DNA of 64,000 nt. Origin: Isoetes taiwanensis (Eukaryota; Streptophyta; Lycopodiopsida; Isoetales; Isoetaceae). The position numbers and the translations under genes were made by a program. Positions 44,650-55,796 of the stretch are shown here, piece by piece. How positions within the stretch are numbered: position 1 is the first letter of the stretch; each line of letters starts with the position of its first letter. Under the pieces are notes generated by a model. It was not told where the DNA came from, ran no database searches, and worked only from the letters and a program-made list of their open reading frames with translations. The DNA is taken from the NCBI GenBank assembly GCA_021234155.1, contig JAJEKV010000017.1, positions 18,548,372-18,612,371 on the forward strand, in the 5' to 3' direction.

Positions 44650-45110
44650 ACTAACACTTCAAGGAAATCTTTGGCTTCTTACAAGCACCTTTTGCGAGCC
44701 AGAAGATAGTCCATGCAATTAAAATGAGATCCATCCAACATAATGCACCCAAAAATGAACCTCTCTCTGGCTTTATATTCTTCCATGTCTTTTCAAAGCA
44801 ACCTAATGCAAACAACCCTTCATCATGTTCAACATAACCTGTTATAATAATATCTCCCCAGGATACGACATAACGAACTAACAATCTGTCAAAAATCTGC
44901 ATGAGTATAGCAAGCTCCCATGTTCGGCATACATGTCAATAATAGTATTCCACAGAACAAGACTTGGGTTAGGGATTTGGCAATGTCTATGTTTGTCCGG
45001 TGTCTTGGGTTAGGGATTTGGCAATGTCTATGTCTGTCCGGTTTTGTAGTTCCAATGCTGCCACATGCTTTGGGATGTCTAGAAATGTGGACGACAAACA
45101 AAAGTCAAAA
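44650..45110 (-). pseudogene. pentatricopeptide-repeat (PPR, PLS-type) fragment
   Basis: PPR proteins bind organelle RNAs. Across frames the minus strand reads PKACGSIG, VLWNTIIDMYAEHGSL, MQIFDRL then RYVVSWGDIIITGYVEHDEG and ALGCFEKTW ... IKPERGSFLGAL. This is the order of motifs in PLS-class PPR repeats (LKACGS, IDMYAKCGSL, VVSWN-x2-I-x-GY). A frame change lies near 44905, and a 41-bp tandem duplication (44963-45003 and 45004-45044) inserts extra text. No complete protein is possible. Confidence 0.7.
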
Positions 45111-45601
45111 TAGGAGAATATTCACTTACATCCTTTAGGTGCATCATTAATAACAACTATATAATCTTCACTAAGGCCTTCCTGCTGAGCAACTACAATT
45201 GTCGCATTATCTGATTATTTTAGTGTACTACTCAAATATAATTACAGCTTGAAGCATTGTTTCATTAATCCAAGAGCGGGGGAGATAGTGTGAGCGACTT
45301 TACACAACAATAATAATATAATACCTTCGACTTTACACAATTAACTTCATCAAATGCGGCCTTCTCCAACAATTTTGCTTCTTCTTATAAAGATACACTC
45401 GCGTCAACTTTTGTTAAATGCATAAAAACAACAAGCTCAAATAAATTCACTGTCCAAATACCATTGCTTGAGAGCCCAAATACAAATATACAAGGAGGAG
45501 CAACAGAATACTTCAAAATGGACAGAGAAAAAAAGGGAAGCGAGATAGACAAGGATCTGTACAAAGAAAAAGGAAAGAAAAAAAAAAGCCGGGGAAGAAT
45601 G
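45111..45601. other. 3' flank of the histone gene
   Basis: Nothing recognised. The last part should carry the H2A 3' UTR on the minus strand. A purine-rich stretch lies at about 45515-45590. Confidence 0.4.
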
Positions 45602-46061
45602 CTAGGCAGAGGCTTCTTCGCCGGAGCTCTTTTTGGCGACCTTTTTGGGCAGAAGCATGGCGTTGATATTGGGCACTACACCGCCATTAGCAATCGTAAC
45701 CTGCCCAAGCAAATTGCCCAGTTCGTCGTCATTCCGAATAGCCAGCTGAATATGGCGAGGAACGATCCTGTTTTTTTTGTTATCCCGGGCAGCATTTCCG
45801 GCCAATTCCAGAACCTGCACATGCATGCAAATCAGCCACAGCCCACACCGGAAAACCAAAACCCGGCCGCCGTACCTCTGCAGCAAGGTATTCCAGAACC
45901 GCTGCTAGATAAACCGGAGCTCCGGAGCCCACTCTTTCCGCATATTTTCCGGTCTTGAGAAAGCGTGCAATTCTGCCCACCGGAAATTGCAGCCCCGCTT
46001 TCGAGCTCCGAGAAACTGCCTTCTTTCCGGGCGTCTTTCCTCGCCCTGCTCCGGCCGCCAT
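45602..46061 (-). CDS. histone H2A, two exons
   Basis: H2A pairs with H2B in the nucleosome. Exon 1 is 46061-45876 and exon 2 is 45814-45602. The 61-bp intron (45875-45815) begins GTACGG, ends TGTGCAG and splits the frame between codons. The join gives the expected [20 protein letters not shown]. The 132-residue product has [20 protein letters not shown], the acidic-patch residues (AAEVLELA, NDDELG) and a tail [14 protein letters not shown]. There is no SQEF, so it is not H2A.X, and the sequence is not like H2A.Z. I chose the Met at 46061 because [14 protein letters not shown] is a normal plant H2A start; an upstream Met at 46082 (MDSQARA) is in frame but atypical. The gene looks intact. Confidence 0.92.
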
Positions 46062-46205
46062 AGCTCGAGCTTGGCTGTCCAAACGGAGCCGTCTTTCGCC
46101 GTTACCCTCCTTTTGTAAGATGCACGGAAAGCTGCAGCCAATGGGACTGCAGGAAGCGGATCGATCTTTCTGCCGTTGGATCTTCTCGTATCAACGGCTC
46201 AGATC
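46062..46205 (-). promoter_or_regulatory. histone promoter elements
   Basis: On the minus strand GATCCAACGG (46173-46182) resembles the nonamer CATCCAACG of plant histone promoters. A second AACGG-like site (GAGCCGTTGA in reverse) lies at about 46191-46201. ATTGG (CCAAT box, 46138-46142) is nearer the start. They suggest S-phase expression. No TATA box was assigned. Confidence 0.5.
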
Positions 46206-47495
46206 GGATCCCTTTCCCTCATGTGAGGAAAACACACGTAACAACAAATATTTATCTTAACTAACTAACTAATGCAAACGTGCATTTCACATACACCTAA
46301 GCTGAGCATTCCACACACATAATATTCTGCACAAAATTATGCTCGTTTTTTGTTCGAGAAATTCTTCGGAACCCTTGTAACCTACCATGTAAATTAAAAG
46401 AGCAAATTAGAGGGGAAAGTATGTTACTAGTATGCTAGGTTAAATCCATCATTAAACATGCCCAAAAAATTCACCGGCCTACTAATAGTTTATTGAAGCT
46501 AATAATTTGTTTAAACTAGTCATAAGTTGGCAGGTAGGGCACCTAATTTGGTGCTCAATTGGGACTTGCCAAGGCAGATGTTGGCAAGTTCCTTGGACTA
46601 TGGGGCAACACTATGGGTTCTGTTGTAAGCGTTATGGTCTCCAAACCCAGAAATGCATTTAGTGTGATATGATTGACCTCGTCCTCTTAGGGCTTGGAAG
46701 AGGGGCAGATGGAAGTGGAACCCCAGCTATTGCATCTAATTTCTAACCTTGGTCGTGGAGGTGTTGGCAAAGAGAATGGCAATTCTTGGCGCACGAACCT
46801 GCGCCTCAGCTAGGGCCGCAGGGGAGGAAGGGAATCGCCCTATCCTCTCAGTCTAGCACTGCTTCGGTCCACTTGCTTCTTCCAGATCAGAGTTTCTGAT
46901 GCTAGCAAGGAAATGGCGTCTGATGTAGAATCCATTTCTTTGAAATTCAAGAACCTGAAGTAGAATCAAGGCAGTTCTTTCTAGTTTCTTTGCTGATTAG
47001 CCACTAACGTGGCATCTTTTTTGCTCTTTAGCTTCAGAAGAAGCTCTATGTTCTTTGCTTGAAAGCTAGAATGGGCAGAAAAATCTTTAGTAACAGGCTT
47101 TAAGACATTCTTTAGTGCTGGAGATACTAGTTTTCTATCTTTCTTTCTTGCTAAGACGCATCGAAATGGCATAGATGCCTACAAGATGGAACAGAAATTG
47201 GGCAAAGCACTAGGAAGTGATGAAGTTTCAGATTCTTGAATTAAATATTTTACCCAGTTTCTCCATCAATTAGTTTCTTTCCCTTCTTCCTGCTCTTTCT
47301 TTCTAGCAGAAAGGTCTTGATGATGTTTGAGATGATTTGGAATGATTCTTCTTGGAAAGTTGATTTTGGATTAGTTTAGAGATATTGAAATTTGAATGGA
47401 AAGAATAGAGGCTATAGGTTGTATGTCAGCTTTGCAGATAGAATGATTAATTTAAGCACTCGGTTCTTTGGTACTGCTATGCCAAGAACCTCATA
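46206..47495. other. intergenic, no gene recognised
   Basis: Short open frames only. No repeat or RNA gene identified. Confidence 0.4.
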
Positions 47496-47974
47496 ACACA
47501 AGGCACCCAAAATTAAAACCAATATGGGTTTTTACCCTAGTTATATATATAAAACCGCTTAATAAAACCAATACATCTTTGTGGGTTGATATCATTAAAA
47601 ACCTTATATGAATTTTATATGGTGTTCACCAAGGTGGTTTTCTAACATGTTTAAAAGCAATAATTAAATAAAATGCTTTATATGCATGGTTTGTGAATGT
47701 GGTGTGGTATGGTGGTAATAAGACGTGGTTTAATATATTGTTATATATACGTGGTTTTTAGAATGCTAAAATAGCATGACTTATTGATGTGGTAAATTTA
47801 TATGGTTCTCCTTGTGTTTACATGTCATAGGTCATGATTGTTTAATGGCCTAAAGCCTTGCATGTTTATGCATCAAACCCGTAATGCTTTTAGTATGGGG
47901 CGATGGTTTAGTAAGTTTTTTATGGAGTGGTTAAAGGTCATAAATCACTAGTGTTTTGTTTTCGAAAGCAGATT

Positions 47975-48116
47975 AAGATACTTTATTATAACACCATATA
48001 ATTTTATTTTCTTAACTTGTAGTGGTTTCTTTGTTCAAACCCTTCAAGATACTTTATTATAACACCATATAATTTTATTTTCTTAACTTGTAGTGGTTTC
48101 TTTGTTCAAACCCTTC
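47975..48116. repeat. exact-looking 71-bp tandem duplication
   Basis: Units 47975-48045 and 48046-48116 both begin AAGATACTTTATTATAACAC and end TTTGTTCAAACCCTTC. They appear identical, so the duplication is recent. Confidence 0.85.
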
Positions 48117-49506
48117 ATAATTGGTGTGTTATCTGAAGCATATATTATTCACTACCGTCTTGTTTTCCAAAGCCTAGGTGTATATGACTAGTGGTTTCTA
48201 AAAGCTTGCAAGATCAAAAAATAATAAAAACAAATAAATCAAAGCTATGAGGATTTGAACCCCATTTTAACCATATATTGTGCATTATACCCAAAGTGGA
48301 TACTTTAGTCATGCACTAAATCACTTTCTTCATATCTGACTTATCCTCCGCACATTTTATTCAAAAAAAATGACCTACGATAATTTATTAAATAAAAAAC
48401 TACTTGTATATGTATACTAGTTACTTCTAAACCATACCTCTGGAGTCACTATATACAGTTGAATAGTTAGTCTTTCAAAATAAAGAGATGAGCCATCTAT
48501 TATCACCATCGCATCTATGCTTAGAAGACCCTCCCCATAGACCACGTGAAGTTTCATGTTACCAAGGCAAGTTGAAATAGCTGCCAGTGCTCCTGCTACT
48601 GGCATCCTACAAAATGCATTGCCAATGTTAAAATAAAACCTACTGCAACTATACATTATATTGTGTTATCTTTTAAATCTGATCTAATGGTTGCCTACGA
48701 AGCCCGTGCAGCTCCAAAGAACACCTCAGGATGCTCTTACAAATCTAAAATGCATGCAAAAACATGTTCATGGTGTTATGATGAAGTCTATGGAAGCCCA
48801 ACAAAATCATATGCCAAATAATCCGGAAGCTTACGTTTGCTTGCCTTGCATAGCTATAGTGTAAAAAACAGAACCCATACTTACTGGGACTTGCCAGTGA
48901 GCATATAAGAACTAAAAAAAGAAAAGAGATAAATGAACCTTGCCATGCACCATTTCGGAAAAGAACTGCATGATCAGAACCCATTTCCCAAGCTAACCAA
49001 GGGATATGTTGTAGACCTGTACATTGCAAATGATCCAAATGAACATCAATGCCACTAAACGATAGGAAGAACCCTTTATTTGTAGTAAATGAAACCTCCT
49101 GGCCACATATATTGATGTCAGAGCACAAAAAAAGAACAACTGCAATCCCCAAAACAGATGATCATCCATCCACTAGCTGAATTAATACTTTGTTTGAGTT
49201 AGCTTTCTGCAAGGGCAACTACATTTCAGTACGACAGTAAGACATCAAGCAAAGAATAAAAATGGAAGCATCGCATTATTGTGGTAAGGAAAACTCTGAG
49301 ACGTATAAATAAACACAAGCCACACAAATCCAAATGTTCTTCCAGATCTGAAGCTAGCAAATTCAGGAGAATCGTAACAGCGTAACAACCAGACAATGCA
49401 TTAAATTAAAAAGCATTAACAGCGTAACAACTAGAAAACCATTTACAATGCAAGAAAATGGAAAGCCATTTACAGTGCTCACCTTGCTCTATGCGTGAAA
49501 ACATAC
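48117..49506. other. non-coding or unrecognised minus-strand exons
   Basis: Minus-strand frames at 48440-48606 (MPVAGALAAISTCLGNMKLH ... YIVTPE, bounded by AG and GT) and 48941-49152 look somewhat protein-like, but I recognise no family. They could be exons of the same gene as the 49507-49626 exon or chance frames. Confidence 0.25.
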
Positions 49507-49626
49507 TCATGATGGACACCATGAACATGCTTGTAAAGCCATTTCGCGTGAAGAAGTCTATGCTCCCAATAAAATATGAAGCCTTCAAGAATGAAGTACG
49601 AAATTATTTGAAATATAATAGTCTTC
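49507..49626 (-). pseudogene. exon of a sterol C4-methyl oxidase-like (fatty-acid hydroxylase superfamily) gene
   Basis: These membrane di-iron enzymes oxidise the C4 methyl of sterols in the ER. The 120-bp exon encodes YFILEGFIFYWEHRLLH and AKWLYKHVHGVHHE. It carries the first two histidine boxes (HRLLH and HVHGVHH). Splice sites are good: TTTTTTTCTGCAG before and GTATGT after (49506-49501). The phase fits the SMO2-type exon that ends at VHHE. I could not find the other exons in the neighbourhood, including the third His box. It is either a captured gene fragment inside the surrounding inverted-repeat element or part of a gene whose other exons are unrecognised. Confidence 0.7.
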
Positions 49627-50206
49627 CTGCAGAAAAAAATGAATGTGCAGTATCCCAAACAGTAAAAGCTTTCATTATAACCAAAATCTGAATCTGCCCT
49701 AAATAGTATCAGAAATTCAGTAATAGATTCGTCATGCTTATGTACCTCAAAAATCTACATCATTGGCAACTTCACAAAGCACAATCTTTCGGGTAACCAT
49801 AAGATTTACAAGCAGCAGTATGAAAAAAGAGGCAAAACAGAGGCAAAACGTACCTGGTTGATGGAGGAAATTACCTGCTCTGCAAGAAAAGGCTCAGAGC
49901 TTGGTTCAAGAGATGCTCTGAAGTTCGAGATTGATCTGCTACTCCGCACCCGGCTTCATATGCAAAAATGCTCCAAACCTGAACCCTTTTGGGAAGAAAA
50001 TACATTACATCCTTACCCTGTTTCTTCTTGCAACGCCATTAACTGGTAGTAGCGCCCACCACCATTATGCAAAAGTAGAATGAATGGTGGTGGTGGGCAA
50101 TGCTGCTCCATAGCTCCTGCTGCATTTTCGATGGAATGGGGGCGCTGGAATGTGGGCGCCGCCCTTCTTCGATTCGTTTGGCCCATTTAGGTTTAGGTCA
50201 CCAGAG
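49627..50206. other. unassigned, possible 5' part of a minus-strand gene
   Basis: On the minus strand, ATGGCGTTGCAAGAAGAAAC followed by AGGGTAAGG (about 50050-50020) resembles a first coding exon with a splice donor. A 5' UTR-like stretch lies at 50060-50150. It could be the start of the sterol-oxidase gene, but no exon links them. Confidence 0.25.
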
Positions 50207-50996
50207 GAAAAAATTAAGGGAAAAATTAAAAAATGCCCTCATATTTTTGAGTATTTGTCAAAATGCCCTTCCATTTGAAGAAATTGTCAAAATGCCCTTA
50301 ATAATTGTGGGCTACGACACCATCACAGATCTTTCTTGTTTTACTGTTAAGGCATTGCAAAAATGGTTTGCCGTTCCAAAGTCTCATCCCCGTGATTTTT
50401 TCTCACAACTGTTGCAAATTCATCTACATTTTGAGCATATGGATCCATGTTGTCTTGCTTAACCTAATTTTCTTCTACAGAACGACCTATTTTCTAACAA
50501 TCTGGTATGCTCCAGTGCTCTGTTTCTCCCAAGAACAAGCCTGCGAGATCATGCTCATAGCCGGATCAACTATAAAGCTATTTCTGGAGAACCGAAGCTT
50601 GTAATCTTCTCTTAGATCATTAGCAGAGTCTAAATCGTCCAAAATCACAGCCCATAGAAAACCAGTATCGCCTGAGATGTATGGCAGCAATGTTATACTC
50701 GATTTCTCCTCCTGGCAGCTGATCTTTGGGCGGGAAAAAACTATGTAATCTGCCTCTAATTTGGGCACACAATCCTGAGCAATCCTCTATTTTGTGGCAA
50801 AGCCATAGGCTAGAGCTGGAGTTCTTTTCAACCCATTGTAGACAGAAGGATGCGGTCAACATGGGAAAGGAACAAATTGATTGCGTTGGACTGAGAATTA
50901 GGAGCAATTTAGTAATTTTGCAAATACAAGGGCATTTTCACAAATACCTCAAAATACAGGGGCATTTTTTAAATTTTTCCAAAAATTAAAGGGGTA
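50207..50996. mobile_element. small element with ~80-bp terminal inverted repeats
   Basis: The left end (ATTAAGGGAAAAATTAAAAA then ATGCCC ... GTATTTGTCAAAATGCCCTT) is mirrored at about 50915-50996 in reverse complement (AAAAATGCCCCTGTATTTTG, GTATTTGTGAAAATGCCC). The inside holds minus-strand open frames (50487-50907) of unknown family, perhaps captured sequence. Long inverted ends rich in AAAATGCCC resemble Mutator-like elements. A 9-bp TSD was not confirmed. Confidence 0.5.
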
Positions 50997-52600
50997 TTTT
51001 ACGAATAAGAGCATTTTTTAACATAATCATAAAAATAAGAGCTGACAGCTACAAGGCATAATCAACTGAACGGGTTCTTCATTACCTGATAATTTCTTGA
51101 TGCGGGGATGCTTGCGGATTATGGTGATATGCTGCATAGCCCGACAAATAAAAAATAACAGTAAAACCTGGACACCACAATCAACATTTCTTGCCGCAAA
51201 GGAAGGTTTATCAAGCGGTCAACACCATAAGATGTTCGAACGTAATAGAGTATTCCATTATCGCCATCACAAATATACATCAATTTCTTCAAAAACGTTG
51301 ATCTCCTAGAAAGTTGTAGAACACTCCTATGAGGAGTCACAAGTCTCCCCTGAGTCCTCATGTGAATTCTTTCTATGTACAGAAGGCTGCTAAATGTTAA
51401 CAAAATGAGCTGCCACTTGCATTATGAAAAGCCTTTCACCCCTTCCACAATCTGATACCATGTCTCTAAGATGTTATGAAGCTCCTGAACATCCCCAAAA
51501 CCGAGCATGCCAAAGCCGTTCCGGAAGATAAAGCAGCTGCAAGGTACCTCTCTCTTAACTCAACTTCTGGCTCCTTTTTTTTAGGGCTACAACTCTGTGA
51601 TTCCATTGCGGCAGTTACATTATGAAGCCAATTCAAAATAGTTTAAGATCATATTATTGAGCAAATCTACGGCAAAATTTGTCTGGCACTTGATTCAATT
51701 TTTAAAGATCAAGGATCAACCCTGCCAATTAATCGAGTGTTTGGGAGTTAAAGCGGTAGCGTTTTTTGTTTTAGGAGGAGTATTTTGGTAATTGCTAACT
51801 GTTGCATGGAATTAGACGGCAAGTGACGTGCCACTATAAAAATGGTTCACTCTCATCTAATTCGGTCGAATCTGGCTCTAATGAGCTCATCTTGCTATGA
51901 ACAATAATAATCTTCTTTATATGATAGAATTTTAGCTTTCCTTTCTAATGAGAAATAAAAGTATTAAACATATCTTTTAAAAAATTTCTATCTCTAAACT
52001 TCTTAGGGGGAGGGGGCAGATGCATGTAGAAAATACTAGTCAACTTGCAATCCTCAAGCATAGAGAAGATAAGGAATGCAGTATGGGACCCAACAAGAGA
52101 ACAAATGCGTTGAATCTTGTTCTAAGCATGAGCATCATCAAGATCAGATGTAAATACTTCATCTGTGTGTGTATCCCTGCCAAATATATTGTTCATTAGG
52201 TATGCCAAGTCCCTGGCTTTGCCTCTTTCATTTCCTTCTTGTGTATATGAAATGTTGCTATGATGTCTAATAAACTGGATACAATTCTCTTGGGTTACAA
52301 CGTTTGTTAGAACTGATGATCCAAATTAAAAAATCGTAAGCAATCGCCTGCTCATGGATGATCAGTCTAAGCTGAAAGCTTTGAAGACCGTTGCAACTTT
52401 TGCGTCTTCTACATTCAAATCAGATATATGGTGTCTTTTGAGCTTTAATTACATTTTGCAATAAAAAAAGGTTCTATGGTCATAAAAGCGGGGATTCTAG
52501 CCAGCGATGGAGCTCCACAACATTTGGGTGATCTCCATTAATAACTCAACATGAATTGGGAATCAATGTTCTTAGCTCCCCCATACAACACCATCAAACA
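50997..52600. other. no gene recognised
   Basis: AT-rich sequence with short frames. No RNA gene seen. It is the inner right part of the candidate 47496-53175 element. Confidence 0.35.
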
Positions 52601-52625
52601 AGGGTTTGCCCTTTCGAGCAACCCA
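52601..52625. repeat. GGGTTTGCCC / GCAACCC hairpin motif, copy 2
   Basis: AGGGTTTGCCCTTTCGAGCA then ACCCA. Opposite orientation to 24624-24648 and same as 63114-63136. Confidence 0.45.
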
Positions 52626-53175
52626 AAAATAATTATACCTATAGTGGTCTGGTAACGATTAGTTATAATAGCTATTTCCTTTGGACTCTTGTGTTAATAG
52701 CCATCATGAAATGATGACCCTTTTGAGTGAAGCTTATGAGTAACCACTAAAGTGACCATAATCCAATTTATAATAAATCAATGTTGTAATAGAAAAACCA
52801 ACATGAATAATCACTATGAAATTTAAAATAGTATTAAAAACTCCCACAATTAAAACCAATGTGAATAACCATCATCACATTGAAAACAATATTGAAAAAC
52901 TCTTACGACAAGCCACTACCAATTCGATAAACCATGGTACATAAAAAAACCATAATGAATTACCACTATTGCATTAAAAACCATATCAAAAACCATTATC
53001 AACTCAAATAAACCATGCTTCAACAAAAAACCAATATAATTAACTATGTAGTAATTATAAAAACCACAATAATATGTGGTTTTTATTAAGGATAAAAAAA
53101 TCTGCATAGAAAACCACACCAATAGTGGTTTTTTAGTGGTAAATTATAGTAGTTAATTTTTTGGGTGCCTTGTGT

Positions 53176-53614
53176 AACCAAACCAAGTACTGATGCTTGT
53201 TTGGTTTATGCTCAAATACTGATATCTTTGGGCGAGAGCTTGCTCAGGTACTGATGCTTGAGCTTCATTCTTGTTTGCTTCTTTCATACATGTGCTATGT
53301 CAGATATTCCCATTCGATTTCTCAATATCTCAAGAAGATCTGTCTGAATTTTCTAGCTGAGTACCATCATTCGGCAGCCTACAGGGTTTGTTCATGTATC
53401 ATCATACATCTTCTGGTTACCATGCAGGAAGACTATTTGATCTTCTCAAGTGCACTAGCTAGAGCAATTTATATATGTAAATCTTGCACTTAGAGCATTT
53501 AATAAGATTCTGCAAGAATGGGATGAAGATGTTGAGATTTCTCCTCTAGTAATTATGTTCTTGCTTTCAAACATTGTACCTTTTATAACATAATTTAAAA
53601 ATCCACTCGTTCCC
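53176..53614. other. no gene recognised
   Basis: Short open frames, including one of 98 codons at 53197-53493, without family features. Confidence 0.35.
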
Positions 53615-53706
53615 TCAAACAAACAAACAAACAAACAAACAAACAAACAAACAAACAAACAAACAAACAAACAAATAAATAAACCAAAAAAAAAAAAAAA
53701 AAAAAA
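53615..53706. repeat. (CAAA)n microsatellite followed by poly(A)
   Basis: About 15 CAAA units grade into AAAT units and then a run of about 21 A (53686-53706). It could be the tail of a degraded non-LTR element. Confidence 0.8.
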
Positions 53707-53820
53707 TCTAACCTTGCCAGTAACAACCCTTGCCTTATGAAAAGCCCTTAATCCCTCAATTCTTAGTACCAACACCTTGATGCCCTAAGAAAAACTAACA
53801 TTTAGTGCTTTTGGAAAATC

Positions 53821-54158
53821 TGTCGAGATATATGATATCGAGATCACCATCTTGCTGCTTGACAGCACTGACAGCACTCAGCACAGAGGTGCTGACTATG
53901 TGCTGAATCAGCACTTCATCAGCACCTACACAAGCCCACCCACTTGCATTAATTAGCTACGGCACCGACTTGCAGTAATTAGTTACGGCATAATTAGGTG
54001 TGGTTGGTAACGGGAGCAGTTATTATCTACTGCCCCTTTTTATATCTTGTATTCATACATACGTTCAATACAATTCTGATTTGCCTTTGTTTGGGAGCTT
54101 GCGCTCTCGGATATTGGTGTGCATCCCCTTCTCTCCCTTTCTTGGTGCAACCTTGACA
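53821..54158 (+). repeat. Copia 5' LTR
   Basis: Starts TG and ends CA. It contains repeated GTGCTGA/TCAGCAC inverted motifs (about 53865-53935) and a TATATC box in TTTTTATATCTTGTATTC (about 54038), a likely core promoter. Confidence 0.93.
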
Positions 54159-54170
54159 TGGTATCAGAGC
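54159..54170 (+). other. primer binding site (initiator tRNA-Met)
   Basis: TGGTATCAGAGC follows the LTR directly. It is the standard plant PBS complementary to the 3' end of initiator tRNA-Met. Confidence 0.93.
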
Positions 54171-54208
54171 ACTAGGTGTGCTGAGATTGATTCAAGATCA
54201 ACACAGCA

Positions 54209-55219
54209 ATGGAGAAGGATGCAAGCTACAACCAGATTACCTTCCCTGGCGGTCGTGTGATTCAAATCTTCGATGGCACAGGTTTCCAGCAATGGAAGAG
54301 AAGAATGACTCTCATTCTTAAGGCTGAAGGAGTTTGGGGAATTGTTAGTGGTCAGGAACCAGCACCCAAGCTTGCATCAGATGGCAAGAATAAATCTGTT
54401 CTTGATGCTTGGCAGCGCCGGGATGACAAAGCTATGGTTACGATTGGGCTTTCTGTTGCTGAATCTCTTCTTGATGAGGTTCAGAAGGAGAACAACCATG
54501 ATTTATGGAATGCTCTCATCCAAGAGCATGAAAAGAAGACCCATACACAAATTGGGCATTTGTATGCTGAAGTGGTGAATATGCGCTGGGAAGAGACCGA
54601 GAGTCTTGACAAATTCGCAGACTGCATGAAGAACACCTTTCGGCAGATTGAAGCCTCTGGAGAAGAGAATAAGATCTCTCCTTCATTGCAATTATTCTTC
54701 TTTCTTAGATCCTTACCCAATTCTTTTCATGCTTTGCGCAGCAATCTCATGCAAATTGCCGACATGGATCTCAATCGTGCAATCACTTCCGTCAAGGAGG
54801 AGATTATGATGAGGAAGGATGCTGGGATTATCAAAGACGAGCACAATGCTTTCTTTGCAGGTCATTCTGAGCCTAAATCCTATGCAAAAGGGAATGAAAA
54901 AGCTAAGAAGAAGAAGAATAGCAGTAGTAGCAACGCCTTCAAGGGTGCTGACAGCAAAGGCACAGCATCCAAGCAACAGGTTTGTGACTATTGCAAGAAA
55001 GGCAATCATACCGCAGCAGAATGTAGGAAGAAGATGAAGGATCTTGAGCACAAACTGAAAGCTTTGGAGACAAACAAAGCTTCAGCCAATGTGGCCCAAA
55101 TTGTTGAAGAAGTAAGCGTAGCCAATGTGGTTCCTTGCAGTCCGGATTATGTTTATCTTTGTAAACAAGTGGCAGCCCCTCGCTCTATCAAATTCATCAT
55201 GGATTCTCGTGTGCTCTGA
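54209..55219 (+). CDS. Copia gag polyprotein part
   Basis: Gag forms the virus-like particle and packages the RNA. The 336-codon frame starts at the first ATG after the PBS (MEKDASYNQITFPGG). It has the gag core (WKRRMTLILKAEGVWG, LWNALIQEHEKKTH, FFFLRSLPNSFHALRSNL). A Lys/Ser-rich linker and a CCHC knuckle (Cys259, Cys262, His267, Cys272) follow. It runs into the protease and is cut by a frameshift at the protease active site. Confidence 0.9.
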   Translation: MEKDASYNQITFPGGRVIQIFDGTGFQQWKRRMTLILKAEGVWGIVSGQEPAPKLASDGKNKSVLDAWQRRDDKAMVTIGLSVAESLLDEVQKENNHDLWNALIQEHEKKTHTQIGHLYAEVVNMRWEETESLDKFADCMKNTFRQIEASGEENKISPSLQLFFFLRSLPNSFHALRSNLMQIADMDLNRAITSVKEEIMMRKDAGIIKDEHNAFFAGHSEPKSYAKGNEKAKKKKNSSSSNAFKGADSKGTASKQQVCDYCKKGNHTAAECRKKMKDLEHKLKALETNKASANVAQIVEEVSVANVVPCSPDYVYLCKQVAAPRSIKFIMDSRVL

Positions 55220-55440
55220 CTCATATTAGTTGGCACAAAGATTGGTTTGAAAGTTTCAGACCTACCTCTTCCAATCACATTGTTCAAATTGGCGACAATA
55301 GTGAGCATCAAATCTGCGGAATGGGTGACATTCAAGTACCCACAAGTCTTGGTAATTTCACTCTAAAAGGGTTCGCAGCAAAGTTACAGGAAAGAGCCTT
55401 GCTCGTGCTATTCGTACGGGTAATCTCTACCATTTGGGCC
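55190..55440 (+). pseudogene. Copia protease region, frameshifted at the active site
   Basis: The expected Asp-Ser-Gly motif reads FIMDS then is lost: GATTCT is followed by CGTGTGC (55208 onward), one base short of a Gly codon plus Cys. In the next frame the domain continues THISWHKDWFESFRPTSS and VQIGDNSEHQICGMGDI. A further frame change near 55360-55390 leads into the integrase. Confidence 0.75.
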
Positions 55441-55796
55441 AAGAATATGCTGACCAAGTTGTTCTTGTAGCTGCTGGTAATGGTACCTGTGATCTGTGGC
55501 ATAAGAGGCTTGGACACATCAGTCTTAAAGCAATCAATCAGCTGCCTCAACTTGTAGACGGTTTTGATCTTCATCAGCACCCTACTCTTGCAAGTTGTGA
55601 GGCTTGTGCATTGGGCAAACAGCACCGCAGATCCTTTACTCTCATTGGCTCTCGTGCTACTGCTCTTCTTGAATTAGTACACACGGATCTTTGTGGTCCA
55701 ACTCATGTTCCTTCTCTCTCGGGTGCCTATTATTTTCTGACATTCATTGATGATTTGAGCAGGAAACCATTTCCAAGAATGGAAAGCGCTTGTTGA
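55434..55796 (+). pseudogene. Copia pre-integrase and integrase N-terminal part
   Basis: The HHCC zinc domain is visible (LWHKRLGHISLKAI ... CEACALGKQHR). The first catalytic Asp is in LVHTDLCGP, followed by FIDDLSRK. Right after DLSRK about 20 residues expected in Copia integrases are missing and the frame changes to that of 55771-57678. Confidence 0.85.

Larger units (their letters stand above)
47496..53175. mobile_element. candidate 5.7 kb terminal-inverted-repeat element
   Basis: ACACAAGGCACCCAAAATTA at 47496 is matched in reverse complement at 53153-53175 (ACACAAGGCACCCAAAAAAT). Both ends are followed inward by degenerate AAAACCA-rich subrepeats: 47510-47960 on the left, and about four 60-85 bp units at 52790-53040 on the right (AAAAACCAATGTGAATAACC-like). 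Terminal repeats with subterminal repeats are typical of class II elements. No matching TSD was found, so the two ends could instead be separate MITEs. Inside are a sterol-desaturase exon and a smaller inverted-repeat element, but no transposase. Confidence 0.4.

Noticed and set aside
45464-45958. 164-codon plus-strand open frame
   Set aside because: It is the shadow of the minus-strand histone H2A gene, whose two exons give a canonical protein.
46981-47172. 63-codon minus-strand frame
   Set aside because: Lysine-rich and short, with no family resemblance or supporting context.
48770-48830. GFHRLHH on the minus strand as the third histidine box of the sterol oxidase
   Set aside because: The neighbouring residues do not fit the family (expected HDYHH within a conserved context) and no splice site supports it.
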